Assembly (NCBI GenBank): GCA_035048485.1
Contig: CM068583.1
Coordinates: 66,277,306-66,341,305, forward strand
Direction: 5' to 3'
From: Pteria penguin
Lineage: Eukaryota; Mollusca; Bivalvia; Pterioida; Pteriidae
Length of the DNA stretch: 64,000 nucleotides
Position numbers and translations under genes: made by a program. The stretch's first letter is position 1. The number at the start of each line of letters is the position of its first letter. Under the pieces are notes generated by a model. That model saw only the letters and a list, made by a program, of their open reading frames with translations, was not told the DNA's origin and did not search any database. Positions 33,097 through 44,071 of the stretch are shown in pieces.

Positions 33097-34070
33097 AAAC
33101 ATTCATTTTCAAAGTGTGAAAATTAAGAGAAGAGACGAGGAAGTCGAACAGTACACATACACATGTTGGTCACCACAAATGTTAATTGTGCGAATAGACT
33201 GATGAACATAAATTCATACACCATCACTTTTGCCTTGGTGGGGGAGGGGATGTTTTCTAAAAGAATTCACACCATTGTGGTCAAAACTTATCTTTATCTA
33301 TAAAAAAGACTCTTAAACTGAATCAATTAAATCATCACAGCTGTCCTCGCTATAATAGACAAACATTGATACAGACATCGTACTATTTCTTCAAAGGTGT
33401 AGATGGGTGGACATAAATCTGACCTTTGAACTTTGAACATGATAACAGTAAGATACTCTCTTGAAAATATAAGCAAGTCCTCCCAGACTTCACTTCGCTT
33501 CCTAAAGGGCTACAGTCATCACAGAATTCATCACTATCTTTGTCTACATATAAATCAGCAAAAACCTCCATGTCTTCATCATTTCAATAACTGCACTGAC
33601 TCTCATATTACTGCTCCTTTAATAAACTTGTTTTGCCCAGTATGGGATAGTTCTGATTTTTCGAAAAAAGTTGTACAGATGGAGCACAACATGGTACCGT
33701 CATTTGCCATGGCTACCCTCCTTCCACTTGTGAAGAAAATTTCTTCATCGTGATTGCTTGTATTTTTTTTCGGCCCTCTCTTCAATTGATATTTCTAGAT
33801 TCTTTCATTTCATTGACTCCCCTGGAACAGCTCCCTCCACGTATTTTAGTTTGAAATGTATAATGAATATATATATCACACAATGTCTTTAACACGCGGT
33901 AATGCTGTTGTGGAGCATAATGAACGAAATTGGTCACATATGGGATATAGGACAATCGGTACGGAAAATACGAAAATTTACCGGACCGAAGCGAATTTTA
34001 CCGGATATGTCCGGCGGTCAGGTGGGGTTTCGATTTGACTGCACCACCGGACAATAGCAGTAGACTCTAT
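33097..34070. other. No recognised gene; two unassigned short ORFs
   Basis: Minus-strand ORFs at 33603-33785 (contains CSICTTFFEKSELSHTGQ) and 33383-33571 (contains LYVDKDSDEFCDDCSPL) lie in series but in different frames. Cys/His and acidic residues look coding-like, yet I recognise no family and see no clear splice pair. Confidence 0.25.
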
Positions 34071-35016
34071 TAATCTCTTTTGAGATTCTTGCACGTGGCC
34101 GTTTTATTATGCTGTCGTTTACTGTTGCCACTCGCCAGAATATCTTATCAGTCCTTCTTTACGTTATTCAGGTTTTCGTGATTTGACACTCCCCTCCCCC
34201 ATTCCTGCAGAATGCAGGTCACAGATTATATCCAGACATATCTTCCTTCATTGTCATGCAAAATTTTCCATCAAATGCCCCTACAACACTGATAAATGTC
34301 CAGGTGAAAACAACAATACAAATTCTCGCTTGGATCGCAGCCATGTTTCAAAACTAAACATGTGTCTGATGTAAGCATAAACAATTATAGAATGTTCTCA
34401 AAAAGCAGGAAATTCAAACTGTATTAAAGTAAAATTTTTTTTTTATTAGTTTTATTCCACGATTTTTATAAAACCAACGAAAATAAACAATTTAATACAA
34501 AGAATAGTACTACAGAATCAATAATGGCTTTGTATGTTTAATCTTGAATCATGAATCATGAGTCATGAATGAATTTGTAAACACACTATAACTCATCTGA
34601 CCAGTTCTGTCCTGATATAAACATGCCGTGATCCGAGAGAGGATCTGTTCAGTCATGAATGAATTTGTAAACACACTATAACTCATCTGACCAGTTCTGT
34701 CCTGATATAAACATGCCGTGATCCGAGAGAGGATCTGTGTTAATGTTTTCACCTGGACATTTATCAGTGTTATAAAGGGTATATGATGGAAAATTTAGCA
34801 TGACAATGGAGGAAAGTATGTCTGGATATTATCTGTGACCTGCATTTTGCAGGAAACAAAGGTTTGTATGTTGTTTTTGATTGTTAGTACACAGGGGGTG
34901 TCGAATCACGAAAACCCGAATAACATAAAGAAGGACTGACAAGAGATTCTGAAGAGTGACAATAGTAAACAACAGCACAATAAAACGGCCACGTGCAAGA
35001 ATCTCAAAAGAGATTA
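34071..35016. mobile_element. Fold-back element with ~240-270-bp inverted arms
   Basis: The left arm 34071-34310 (TAATCTCTTTTGAGATTCTT .. ATAAATGTCCAGGTGAAAAC) reappears as reverse complement at 34745-35016, with some indels. The spacer contains a precise 90-bp direct duplication. No coding sequence. The long arms and the absence of a transposase suggest a non-autonomous fold-back transposon. Confidence 0.75.
34561..34740 (+). repeat. 90-bp direct duplication
   Basis: AGTCATGAATGAATTTGTAA starts at 34561 and 34651; the two 90-bp copies are practically identical up to GAGGATCTGT. It sits in the spacer of the fold-back element. Confidence 0.92.
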
Positions 35017-35070
35017 GAAATGGGAATGAATTGTCAATAAACTATTTCCGATTGAGTTTTTGATGAGTCT

Positions 35071-35650
35071 GGGACGTTTCGCCCAAAAGACCTTTCGACC
35101 CGAAACCTTTCGTCCTGAGACCTTTCGCCCTAATTTTTCAATTTAATGAATACACATAAAACTTTAAAAACTGTCGAATTTATACAACCATTCTCATTGA
35201 CAATCTGATGTACGTATAACTGAAATCGCAATGTCAGTGACTAAAACTCATATTCATCAGAGTGGTAATTTATTTACAAGCCTGGAAGACTTGATAATAG
35301 TGTTTAGAAATCTATTCATAGGACATTTAATCAAACAAAATTATGAATAGAAGGGATAGTAGCTGACATTTCTAAATAACACAGTTGGAAAGTAATCATT
35401 GATAATTAGTTATCGATATATGAATTAAATATACTCATTTTAAGCTTGATGAAATACTGAAAAATGTGGAAAAATTTTGATATAATATACTTTGTATGAT
35501 TAAATAAAAGATAAGTTTCAAATCAACATTTTCACTTGGACATTATATAATACATTTAAAGTAAATTCGGGGGGAAACATCTCGGGGCGTATATGGTCTT
35601 TCAGGGCGAAACGTCCCAGGACGAAACATGTTTTCGGGGCGAAACGTCCT
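35071..35650. mobile_element. 580-bp element with TTTCGCCC-rich inverted ends
   Basis: Left end GGGACGTTTCGCCC and right end GGGCGAAACGTCC are inverted repeats. Each end also holds a small cluster of related words (CTTTCGACC, CTTTCGTCC, CTTTCGCCC on the left; GGGCGAAACG, AGGACGAAAC, GGGCGAAACG on the right). The AT-rich middle has no ORF. Confidence 0.65.
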
Positions 35651-36370
35651 GTTACCTTTTTGATTACGCTTTGAAATTCTTAAATATTACCATAAAAAAC
35701 ATGTGACTATTGACAATTACTGATGTTTCAATTACAGAATTTCAGTTATGACAAAGCAAAGTACTAATTTGTTTTTTAAGTATTTAGCAGATATCACTGT
35801 TTTCCCTTTGGCTTGTTCATTTGTAATCCTTTTGCTTCGTTTTAACTAATCTTAATGAGCATTGTTCAAATTACGTGCCTATGGATAAACAATTCCAATT
35901 AAATTTAAGATTTTGTAACAAAAGAAACAATACTCGGAAATGGCCTATTGATCATCGATTCACTGTTTAATTTGATTATGAATGCCAAACATTGTGAGTC
36001 AGAGGAAATATGGAGCTGTGCAAGTTCCAACATGTACATTTGAACTTATTTAAACCATGTATCCAAATCACAGGTATTAAACTGTAAATCAATCCAAAAA
36101 TTAGCATATATTTATTTGTGCCATTCACTGCACTTTAATACTCACCTAATTTGCTCCAAAAGACTTTTTTCGACATTCTTCCTCGCAACAAACATACCAA
36201 CGACGCAGACACCTAAATGAGAAAACCTTTACCGAGGACAGTAATATTACTGTAGACATATCGGGCATATAATATTTTTATCTGTAATTTGAAGAAAGGG
36301 AGCTTCTTGAGAAAATTTAATAGCTCATTTATTTTTTTATTTTTGGGAAAGTATATGGATAACATCGGTG

Positions 36371-36816
36371 AGACGAATCACCGGATCGGACCCAAACGGA
36401 CATTAAATAGCGATGTATTAAGAAAATTATGCCACTGATTCTCCTCTATTTACACAAATAAAATCTTTTTTGGTTAAATTCAAAATATGTTTAAGGGCCT
36501 AATTTTGCGTTTAAGATATCCGTTCCGGTGATTCTTCATTTTTAACATTTGCGTTTTCCAGTTGCTATAATACTTTTACTTTTGCTGTAATATTTTAAGT
36601 AAAATTGGCTATTAACATTTTACGTTTCAAATGGTTACTCTTAAACATTGTGGCGCAACCCGGGAATCGAACCAAGCGCTTAACCACTACACCAATTAAG
36701 CCTGCCCCTCAAATGGTTTATAGGGCATTTAGTATAAAATAGAGAAAGATTATGGTAGGTAGGTGTGTTTAATGTACCGTTTCGTTGCTCATAATCTCCG
36801 ATCCGGTGATTCGTCT
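36371..36816. mobile_element. 446-bp element with 20-bp perfect TIRs
   Basis: AGACGAATCACCGGATCGGA (36371-36390) is the exact reverse complement of 36797-36816. A related internal word, CCGTTCCGGTGATTCTTC, occurs at 36520-36537. A tRNA-like fragment lies inside. No transposase is present. Confidence 0.65.
36650..36707 (-). pseudogene. Truncated tRNA-like sequence
   Basis: The minus strand reads AATTGGTGTAGTGGTTAAGC (A-box-like) and GGTTCGATTCCCGGG (B box) only about 30 bp apart, so the anticodon arm is missing. It cannot fold as a full tRNA; it is probably a SINE head or tRNA relic. Confidence 0.5.
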
Positions 36817-37094
36817 TTTTTTTTAATTAAAACTTCGTAAGATGTAGTTCTCTGTAACGTATCCTCTTCACATAGGACACAAACACACAAACACCGTTAA
36901 TCGCATAGCTAAGAAACCAAACACACCTCATTGTATATATTCCGCTTTTCTGTAATTTGAAGTGTTATTATGTGCTGTACATGTACATAATGTTTCAAAT
37001 TAATTTATTTGGATTATTTATCTATTATTGTCATTATTTTATTATCATTACTATTACTTTTATTATCATTACTTGATTTATGATGATGGTAAAG

Positions 37095-37552
37095 TTGATG
37101 ATGATGATGATGATGATTTAAAAAGTTAAAATGATAGGCTAATGCAGCAGAGAGTCCCTTTATCCCAATGGTTCAATTAAATTTATGAATGACTCTCAGC
37201 TTCCCCTCGTCGAGAGCCAATTTACTTGGTTGTCTAGAGTCTGACATAAATTTTTGTTTAGTGCCTAGATGTTTATTTCTAACATTGTGGCTTAAAAACT
37301 TGTATGGTGTGATACTCTATTATCCTCTTCACATCTATCATTATCTGTAAACCAAACACACTTCATTATATGTATACCGTTGTATAATAATGTCAAGTAT
37401 TATTATTTGCTACAATGTTTGAAATTAATATATTTGGTTTATTCATGTATCTATTTTCATTGTTATTATTTTATTATCATTACATACTATTATTTTTATG
37501 ATGATAATCAGCTTGAGGATGTGTATTTCGGTTGATATCGCTGCATAGATTC

Positions 37553-37598
<46 letters not shown>
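37095..37598 (+). repeat. Microsatellites (GAT)n and (TG)n
   Basis: GATGATGATGATGATGAT at about 37099-37118 and a TG run of about 20 units at 37556-37598. The sequence between them is plain AT-rich DNA. Confidence 0.85.
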
Positions 37599-37599
<1 letters not shown>

Positions 37600-38479
37600 C
37601 TGCATTATCCAGTCTCCGATGGCTGCTGGAGCCACGGCATAGCCGAATCGAACCCGGTAGCGACTAGAGGTGGATGATTCAGTCTACGGATCACTATTAT
37701 TTCTATTTCACCCTCCCTTGTGGCTTCCTTGTCACGGAATCCATAAATATGCTAAGAGGGATACAGTATCTATGTGTATTAGTCACGTGATTCTGTAGCA
37801 TCTTATCATTTGGATACACAATGTACGAACGAACTGTCGCGCATTGTACGTGCGTGGTTAATCCAATTTATTGGTAGCGTAAGTTTTCACTTTTACTAAT
37901 TTCAAAATCGCCCCAGACGATAACTGCATGGCCTTTGAGTTTCCCCCGGAAATTCCAAGTAAATCCGTTGGTTGAAATAAAGAGCCGATTAAATTTTAAC
38001 AACTTATTTACATAGATAAAACCAAGATGTGCACATATTAAAATCCAAAGACAGAGTGTGTAGGGTCAATAACGTGCCTCACTCTATTTATAAAGGAAAA
38101 GGTGCACCTTGGCACAAGGTGCGCTTTTACCGAAACTTGCCACGAGGTGCGCGTTTGTATGCTTTAATATACACACATTTATACATAATGATTAAAATAA
38201 ATTTACTATAACTACTAATAATAAAGTTCGTTATTTGTAATGCATGCCCACGTGCTGTCACGGTCCAGTCTGCCAACTAGAGTATGTGTACCTCTATGCA
38301 GCTAATAGCTCATGTATAGGCCATGTACATATGTAAATAAATATAAAAACTTAACCATCCACAATATCTTATCCCTGATAATATTACATTTAGAGACAAG
38401 GATAAACAGGATGAATTGTACAAAATGTAAAACGAGATGAACAGTTTTAACAACTTCTTCCGAAACACAAACCAATAAT
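37599..38479. other. No gene recognised
   Basis: Contains a B-box-like word on the minus strand (GGGTTCGATTCGGC, near 37645) and a small hairpin GCACCTTG-GC-ACAAGGTGC at about 38103-38124. No ORF with coding character. Confidence 0.35.
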
Positions 38480-41050
38480 GGTCTGAATATGCTACCGACC
38501 TCCCAAGCAACCAGATTATTTGGAACGCATTGAAAATAACTTAACAAAAGTCCGATCAGACTGTGAAATATACATCATAGGTGACTTCTATATGTCACCA
38601 TAAACGCTAATGCAGTCTGACGAAGTACAAGCAAGTATTAAAACTGTTCAGTCTACATCAAATAATCATTCATGTAACTCGTGTGACACCATCATCTACT
38701 AGCCTTATTTGATCATATACTTACCAACTCAAAAGACAAGGTTACTCAATGTGGCACCATATTTACAATGGGCATTAGCCATCACTGCTTACCAGAAAAC
38801 TCTTGAGAGGAATTTTCAAATCTCACAACACTAGGAAAATTAAATCTGTGAAAAACTACTCTGCTGATGTTTTAATGAACTTTTATGTAATGTGGACTGA
38901 AGTACAAGTTTCTTTTCTAGCTAATTCTGTAAATACATCTTGGCAAATTTCTATAGACATATTTATGAATATTCTCAACTCTGTTGCTCCTATTAAGAAG
39001 GTATGTTTGAAACAGCGAACAGAAGCATGGATGGCATGTGAAAATGTAGATCAAATTAAAGAAAGAGATGCGTATCTGTACAAATTTAGAAAATATGGCA
39101 ATGAATCTGATTACAGAATTTTTTGTAAATGTAGAAATTGGGTGCAGAGAGAAGTGAAATATGCAAATTATATGAGAAGTAAAGTAGATGAAAATAAAGA
39201 CAATCCTAAGAAATTATGGAACCAATTCAAAAACTTGGGCTGCAAACATAAAAGAGGCAAGATAGTAATGTCACTCTGAAAATCGAAGGGAAAGTCCGTC
39301 AGGATCCTAAAACAATAGCAAACCAATTCAAAGTTGTTTTTTTTTTTTTTTTTTTTTGGAAAAGTTGCATCTGACCTAGTAAAGAAGCTACCAATTCCAA
39401 AGCTTTTTATAGTATTGATAGTCATTGTTTTAAGAATTTTTATAAAGAGAGAAATGTAAGTAATAGTACGTTTAATTTACAACCTGTAAATGAGGATTAT
39501 ATCTTTAAAGAACTCTGAAATTTGAATCCTAACAAAAGTACGGGGCTTGACGAAGTACCCGCCAGGTTTGTAAGAGATAGTGCTAAAGTAATACGTAAGT
39601 GTGATCATCTTTTTGATTTTATTAGACATAAAATGCTCATAGTTTGTTCACAGGGATGGTCAAGTTGGACCTCCAGAAGGGATTGTCAAGTTGGACCTCA
39701 AGAAGGGATGGTCAAGTTGGACCTTCAGAGAGCGTTTGACACTGCTGACCACAATATTTTATGTAGTAAGCTTGAAGCCATTGGCGTCAAATCTCTAGAA
39801 TGGTTTATGTCATATCAATGTCATCAAAAACAATTTGTACATATCAATGGTTGCTCTTCAGATGCTGGAAATGTCACATGCTGTGTTCCGCAGGGCAGCA
39901 TACTCGTCCCTCTATTATTTTTATTGTATGTAAATGACATGTCTATAGGTATACCATCGGAATGTAAACTCACACTGTACGCGGATGATAGTGCAATTTT
40001 ATTCTCGCATAAAGATCCACAAATTATTTCAAAAACAATTGGTCATGCACTAGAATCTTGTTCCAAATGGTTAGTAGAGAATAAATTATCTTTACACCTG
40101 GGCAAAACCAAATGTATGTTATTCGGCACAAAAAGAAGCTTAGGGAGCAACCATTTGAAAAATAACAATAATTGTCAATAAATAAATAAATAAATAAACC
40201 GGCTCTGAAACTTGGCAAAAAATTTTCAGTGGTGAAAATATTGTATCATCTATTGTACGGAAAACCAATCACAGACTGAGGTTTTTTATACAGACAAGCA
40301 AGTTTTTTAGATATCGAACACAGATACTCTATGCAATGCTATATTACAATGTTATTTTGACTCTGCTTGTTCATCGTGGTACAGTGGGTTAAGTAAGCAC
40401 CTGAAGCAAAAGTTACAAGTAATGCAAAACAAAGTTGTACGCTTTATACTTAAAGACAACCCAGATTCAGTATAAATGGTACCATTCTCAAATCTATGAA
40501 CATGCTGAATACTGAATCGAGAGTGAAACAACTTCGTCTAAAGCATGTTATAATATCATGCCTGGATTATGCCCTATGTACCTCAAAGAACATTTTGTTA
40601 CTGTCTCTGGTATTCAGAATCATTTTACCAGGAGTAGTTCCCGCTGTAAATTTTATATGTCTCCTATTAGATCATCATTATCTAGCACATTTTATGTAAA
40701 TGGTATCAAAGATTGGAATGAATTACCATCAATAAGATCTATTTCATATAAACATAGTTTCAAGATCACTCTCCAAGAGCATCTCTTAGACAAATGAGTC
40801 AACAAGAGCTCTCAGATTTTATGTTCTATTAATGTTAATTGTATATTTTAGACGTTTTTAATATAATAACATTGTAAATGTTCTGATACAGGGTTCTTAA
40901 TTTTGAATTTTAATCTACTACAAGAGTGTAACATATACCTGCCTAAGTTTTACCGAAACTCACGTTGTTTATTTTCACATTGATAATTTTTGTTATAAAT
41001 GGACCCCACTGTAAATAAGCATTCGTGCTTTAATGGGTCATCCAAAGTCA
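38480..41050 (+). pseudogene. Decayed non-LTR retrotransposon (LINE)
   Basis: Order along the plus strand: tail of an APE-type endonuclease (CYRPP at 38490, IIGDF at 38572-38586); a linker ORF (38803-39279, basic, WNQFK); then a reverse transcriptase ORF (39522-40181). The RT shows NKSTGLD, motif A (DLQRAFD), motif B (VPQGSILVPLLFLLYVNDM) and the catalytic YADD at about 39978. A C-terminal block ends near 40797. Frameshifts separate the pieces, a T-run interrupts 39334-39357, and RT motifs between NKSTG and motif A are missing. The layout fits the CR1/Jockey-like group; the clade is not certain. Confidence 0.85.
40176..40198 (+). repeat. (AAAT)n microsatellite in the LINE
   Basis: AATAAATAAATAAATAAATAAA interrupts the RT ORF at its C-terminal end and supplies a stop codon. 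Confidence 0.8.
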
Positions 41051-41161
41051 AAGTCAGTAATATCCGTGATACTTATAATTATGAAATGTGATATGTGTGA
41101 CTTTCTGTGATAGATATGCAGTGAGCAATATTACAAGATCTAATGTGTTAAAGCTTTACTG

Positions 41162-42550
41162 TATGTGATATTATTTATGAATTACCATCTGTGATATTAT
41201 TTATGAATTATCATCTGTGATATTATTTATAAATTACCATCTGTCACATTATTTATGAATTACCATCTGTGATATTATGCATGAATTACCATCTGCGACA
41301 TTATTTATGAATTACCATCTGTGATATTATTCATGAATTACCATCTGTGACATTATTTGTGAATTACCATCTGTGATATTATTTATGAATTACCATCTGT
41401 GATATTATTCATGAATTATCATCTGTCACATTATTTATGAATTACCATCTGTGATATTATGCATGAATTACCATCTGCGACATTATTTATGAATTACCAT
41501 CTGTGATATTATTTATCAATTACTATCTGTGATATTATCTGTTAATTACCATCTGTGATATTATTTATGAATTACCATCTGTGATATTATTCATGAATTA
41601 CCATCTGTGATATTATTCATAAATTACCATCTGTGATATTATTTATGAATTACTATGTGTGATATTATTCATGAATTACCATCTGTGACATTATTTATGA
41701 ATTACCATCTGTGATATTATTTATGAATTACCATCTGTGATATTATTCATGAATTACCATCTGTGATATTATTTATGAATTACCATCTGTGATATTATTC
41801 ATGAACTACCATCTGTGATATTATTTATGAACTACCATCTGTGATATTATTTATGAATTACCATCTGTGATATTATTTATGAATTACCATCTGTGATATT
41901 ATTTATGAATTACCATCTGTGATATTATTCATGAATTACCATCTGTGATATTATTTTTTGAATTACCATCTGTGATATTATTCATGAATTACTATCTGTG
42001 ATATTATTTATGAATTACCATCTGTGATATTATTTATGAACTACCATCTGTGATATTATTTATGAATTACCAACTGTGATATTATTTATGAATTGCCATC
42101 TGTGATATTATTTATGAACTACTATCTGTGATATTATTCATGAATTACCATCTGTGATATTATTTATGAATTACCATCTGTGATATTATTCATGAATTAC
42201 CATCTGTGATATTATTCATGAATTACCATCTGTGACATTATTTGTGAATTACCATCTGTGATATTATTTATGAATTACCATCTGTGATATTATTCATGAA
42301 TTACCATCTGTGATATTATTTATGAACTACCACCTGTGATATTATTTATGAATTGCCATCTGTGATATTATTTATGAATTACCATCTGTGATATTATTTA
42401 TGAACTACCACCTGTGATATTATTTATGAATTACCATCTGTGATATTATTTATGAACTACCATCTGTGATATTATTTATGAATTACCATCTGTGATATTA
42501 TTTATGAACTACCACCTGTGATATTATTTATGAATTACCATCTGTGATAT
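41162..42550 (+). repeat. 26-bp minisatellite, ~53 copies
   Basis: The unit is GAATTACCATCTGTGATATT followed by ATTTAT, very regular, with variants ATTCAT, GACATT and GAACTACC. It begins about 110 bp after the 3' end of the LINE relic, where single words like CTGTGATAGATATG are already present, suggesting growth from flanking sequence. Confidence 0.95.
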
Positions 42551-42817
42551 AGATTAGCTATGATTAACCACATATGATCATGATGATACTATCTATCGTA
42601 AAATATTTTAAAACAATGTCATATCATCTGAAACCATTAATATTAATTATTAGTGAATTAACTTGTGCAAGTTTAATGTTTTCAATGTATTTTGCTATCA
42701 AATATATTATGGTTGTTTACTAGTATCTATATTTTACCCTCTATCATGCACTGATTTTTACTTGAATAAATCTATCTATCTATCTACAACCGTTTAGGAA
42801 CCTTGTTGTTTTAATGC

Positions 42818-44071
42818 TGAAAATGTCTCTTCCATCGTTTCCAAAGTTTGACATTTATTCAGATGAAAATCCAAAAGGAATTAGATGGGAAAAATAAAGT
42901 CAGATTACTCAAGGCTACACTTCAGATGATTGACGACTCTGACACAAAGTTCTTCGTAAAATGTAGACTTACAAAAGTTATTAAACCAACTACATCTCCA
43001 AACACAGAAACAAAAAAGAAGAATGTAGAAATTGCGGAGATCCATATCAGCATCGCTCAGTTTGTAATGCCTTCGGTAAAACTTGCAATTTTTCTAAAAT
43101 CATGGAAAATTACTTTGCCAAACAATGCAGGAGACGTATTAACAAAGAAAAACAAAAGGGGCAAAATGTCGATGACGACACTTCAAGCAGGGATAATGAA
43201 GATGAAGCAGACTAAGTGAAAGCCGAAGTTATACAAATAAAGAATAAACTACCGATAGCAGTTATTCGCCCGAGTTAGTATATAATGAAGATATTAATTA
43301 GTGGACTGATAGCTCTAGCAACATCGTGGATTCAGAAGGAAACCTAACCTCCAGAAATCCGATATCTGTGCGTTTGCTTGTGGTCAGAAAGTTCAGCTTT
43401 TTATGACGGGAAATTTTCCACATCAACAGAATCAAGGGATAAAATTGTGACCGCAACGTTTTATGTAGTACCTAGAAATTTCGCAAATCTGATAAATTAA
43501 GAAACATAATACCTGTCATTTAAATTGTGAAAATACTGAATCAGTAAGAAAATAGCAGAGGAATACTCCGATGTGTTGGCGGGTTTCGAGACGTTAAACT
43601 ACAAAAAGATCAAAATACATCAATCAAAGTTTTACACCTGCAGCAGAGCTTCACAAGAGAATTCCGCTGCATGTGGCGGTGATGTGCGAAATTAAGTAAA
43701 AGATTTAAAGCGACCTGAACAAAAAGATGTTATTGAAGATGCCTTAGGGCGGCCATCTTGAATATCTCCGAGAGTTGTCACGCGAGCTAAAATCCAAACT
43801 GAATAAGGGTATGTGTTGAAATGAAAAAAGCTAACACGGCTATCAAGCACAAAAAATCATTCTTACACCAACGATAAATTACCTTATCATGGATCTAAAC
43901 GAGCTATTTAAAGTCTTCTCTATATTGGATATTTGACATGGCTTTCACCAACTAGCACCTGAATCAAGGTATATTACAACTTTCTCCACACACTTTGGAT
44001 TAAGGCGCAATAGAAGGCTAATTTTTGCTGCTCACGAAATATTCTAAAATGAAATCCATCAAGCATCAGAG
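42818..44071 (+). pseudogene. Decayed Ty3/Gypsy retroelement (gag and RT parts)
   Basis: Near 42825 the frame opens with a Gag-like start (FPKFDIYSDENP). A zinc-knuckle region follows at 43024-43135, beginning CRNCG with a second Cys pair later, and acidic/basic residues after it. After a stretch of broken sequence, reverse-transcriptase words appear at 43805-44060 (ESRYITTFSTHFGL, EIF then NEIHQ), in several frames with stops. No LTRs are seen. It is inactive; only fragments survive. Assignment is by motif order, without a database search. Confidence 0.7.

Noticed and set aside
36650..36707. Functional tRNA gene
   Set aside because: A and B boxes are about 30 bp apart and no anticodon arm can form.
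42848..43219. A 123-codon host gene
   Set aside because: The neighbouring frame carries Gag-like and zinc-knuckle words; the ORF is a frame of the Gypsy relic.
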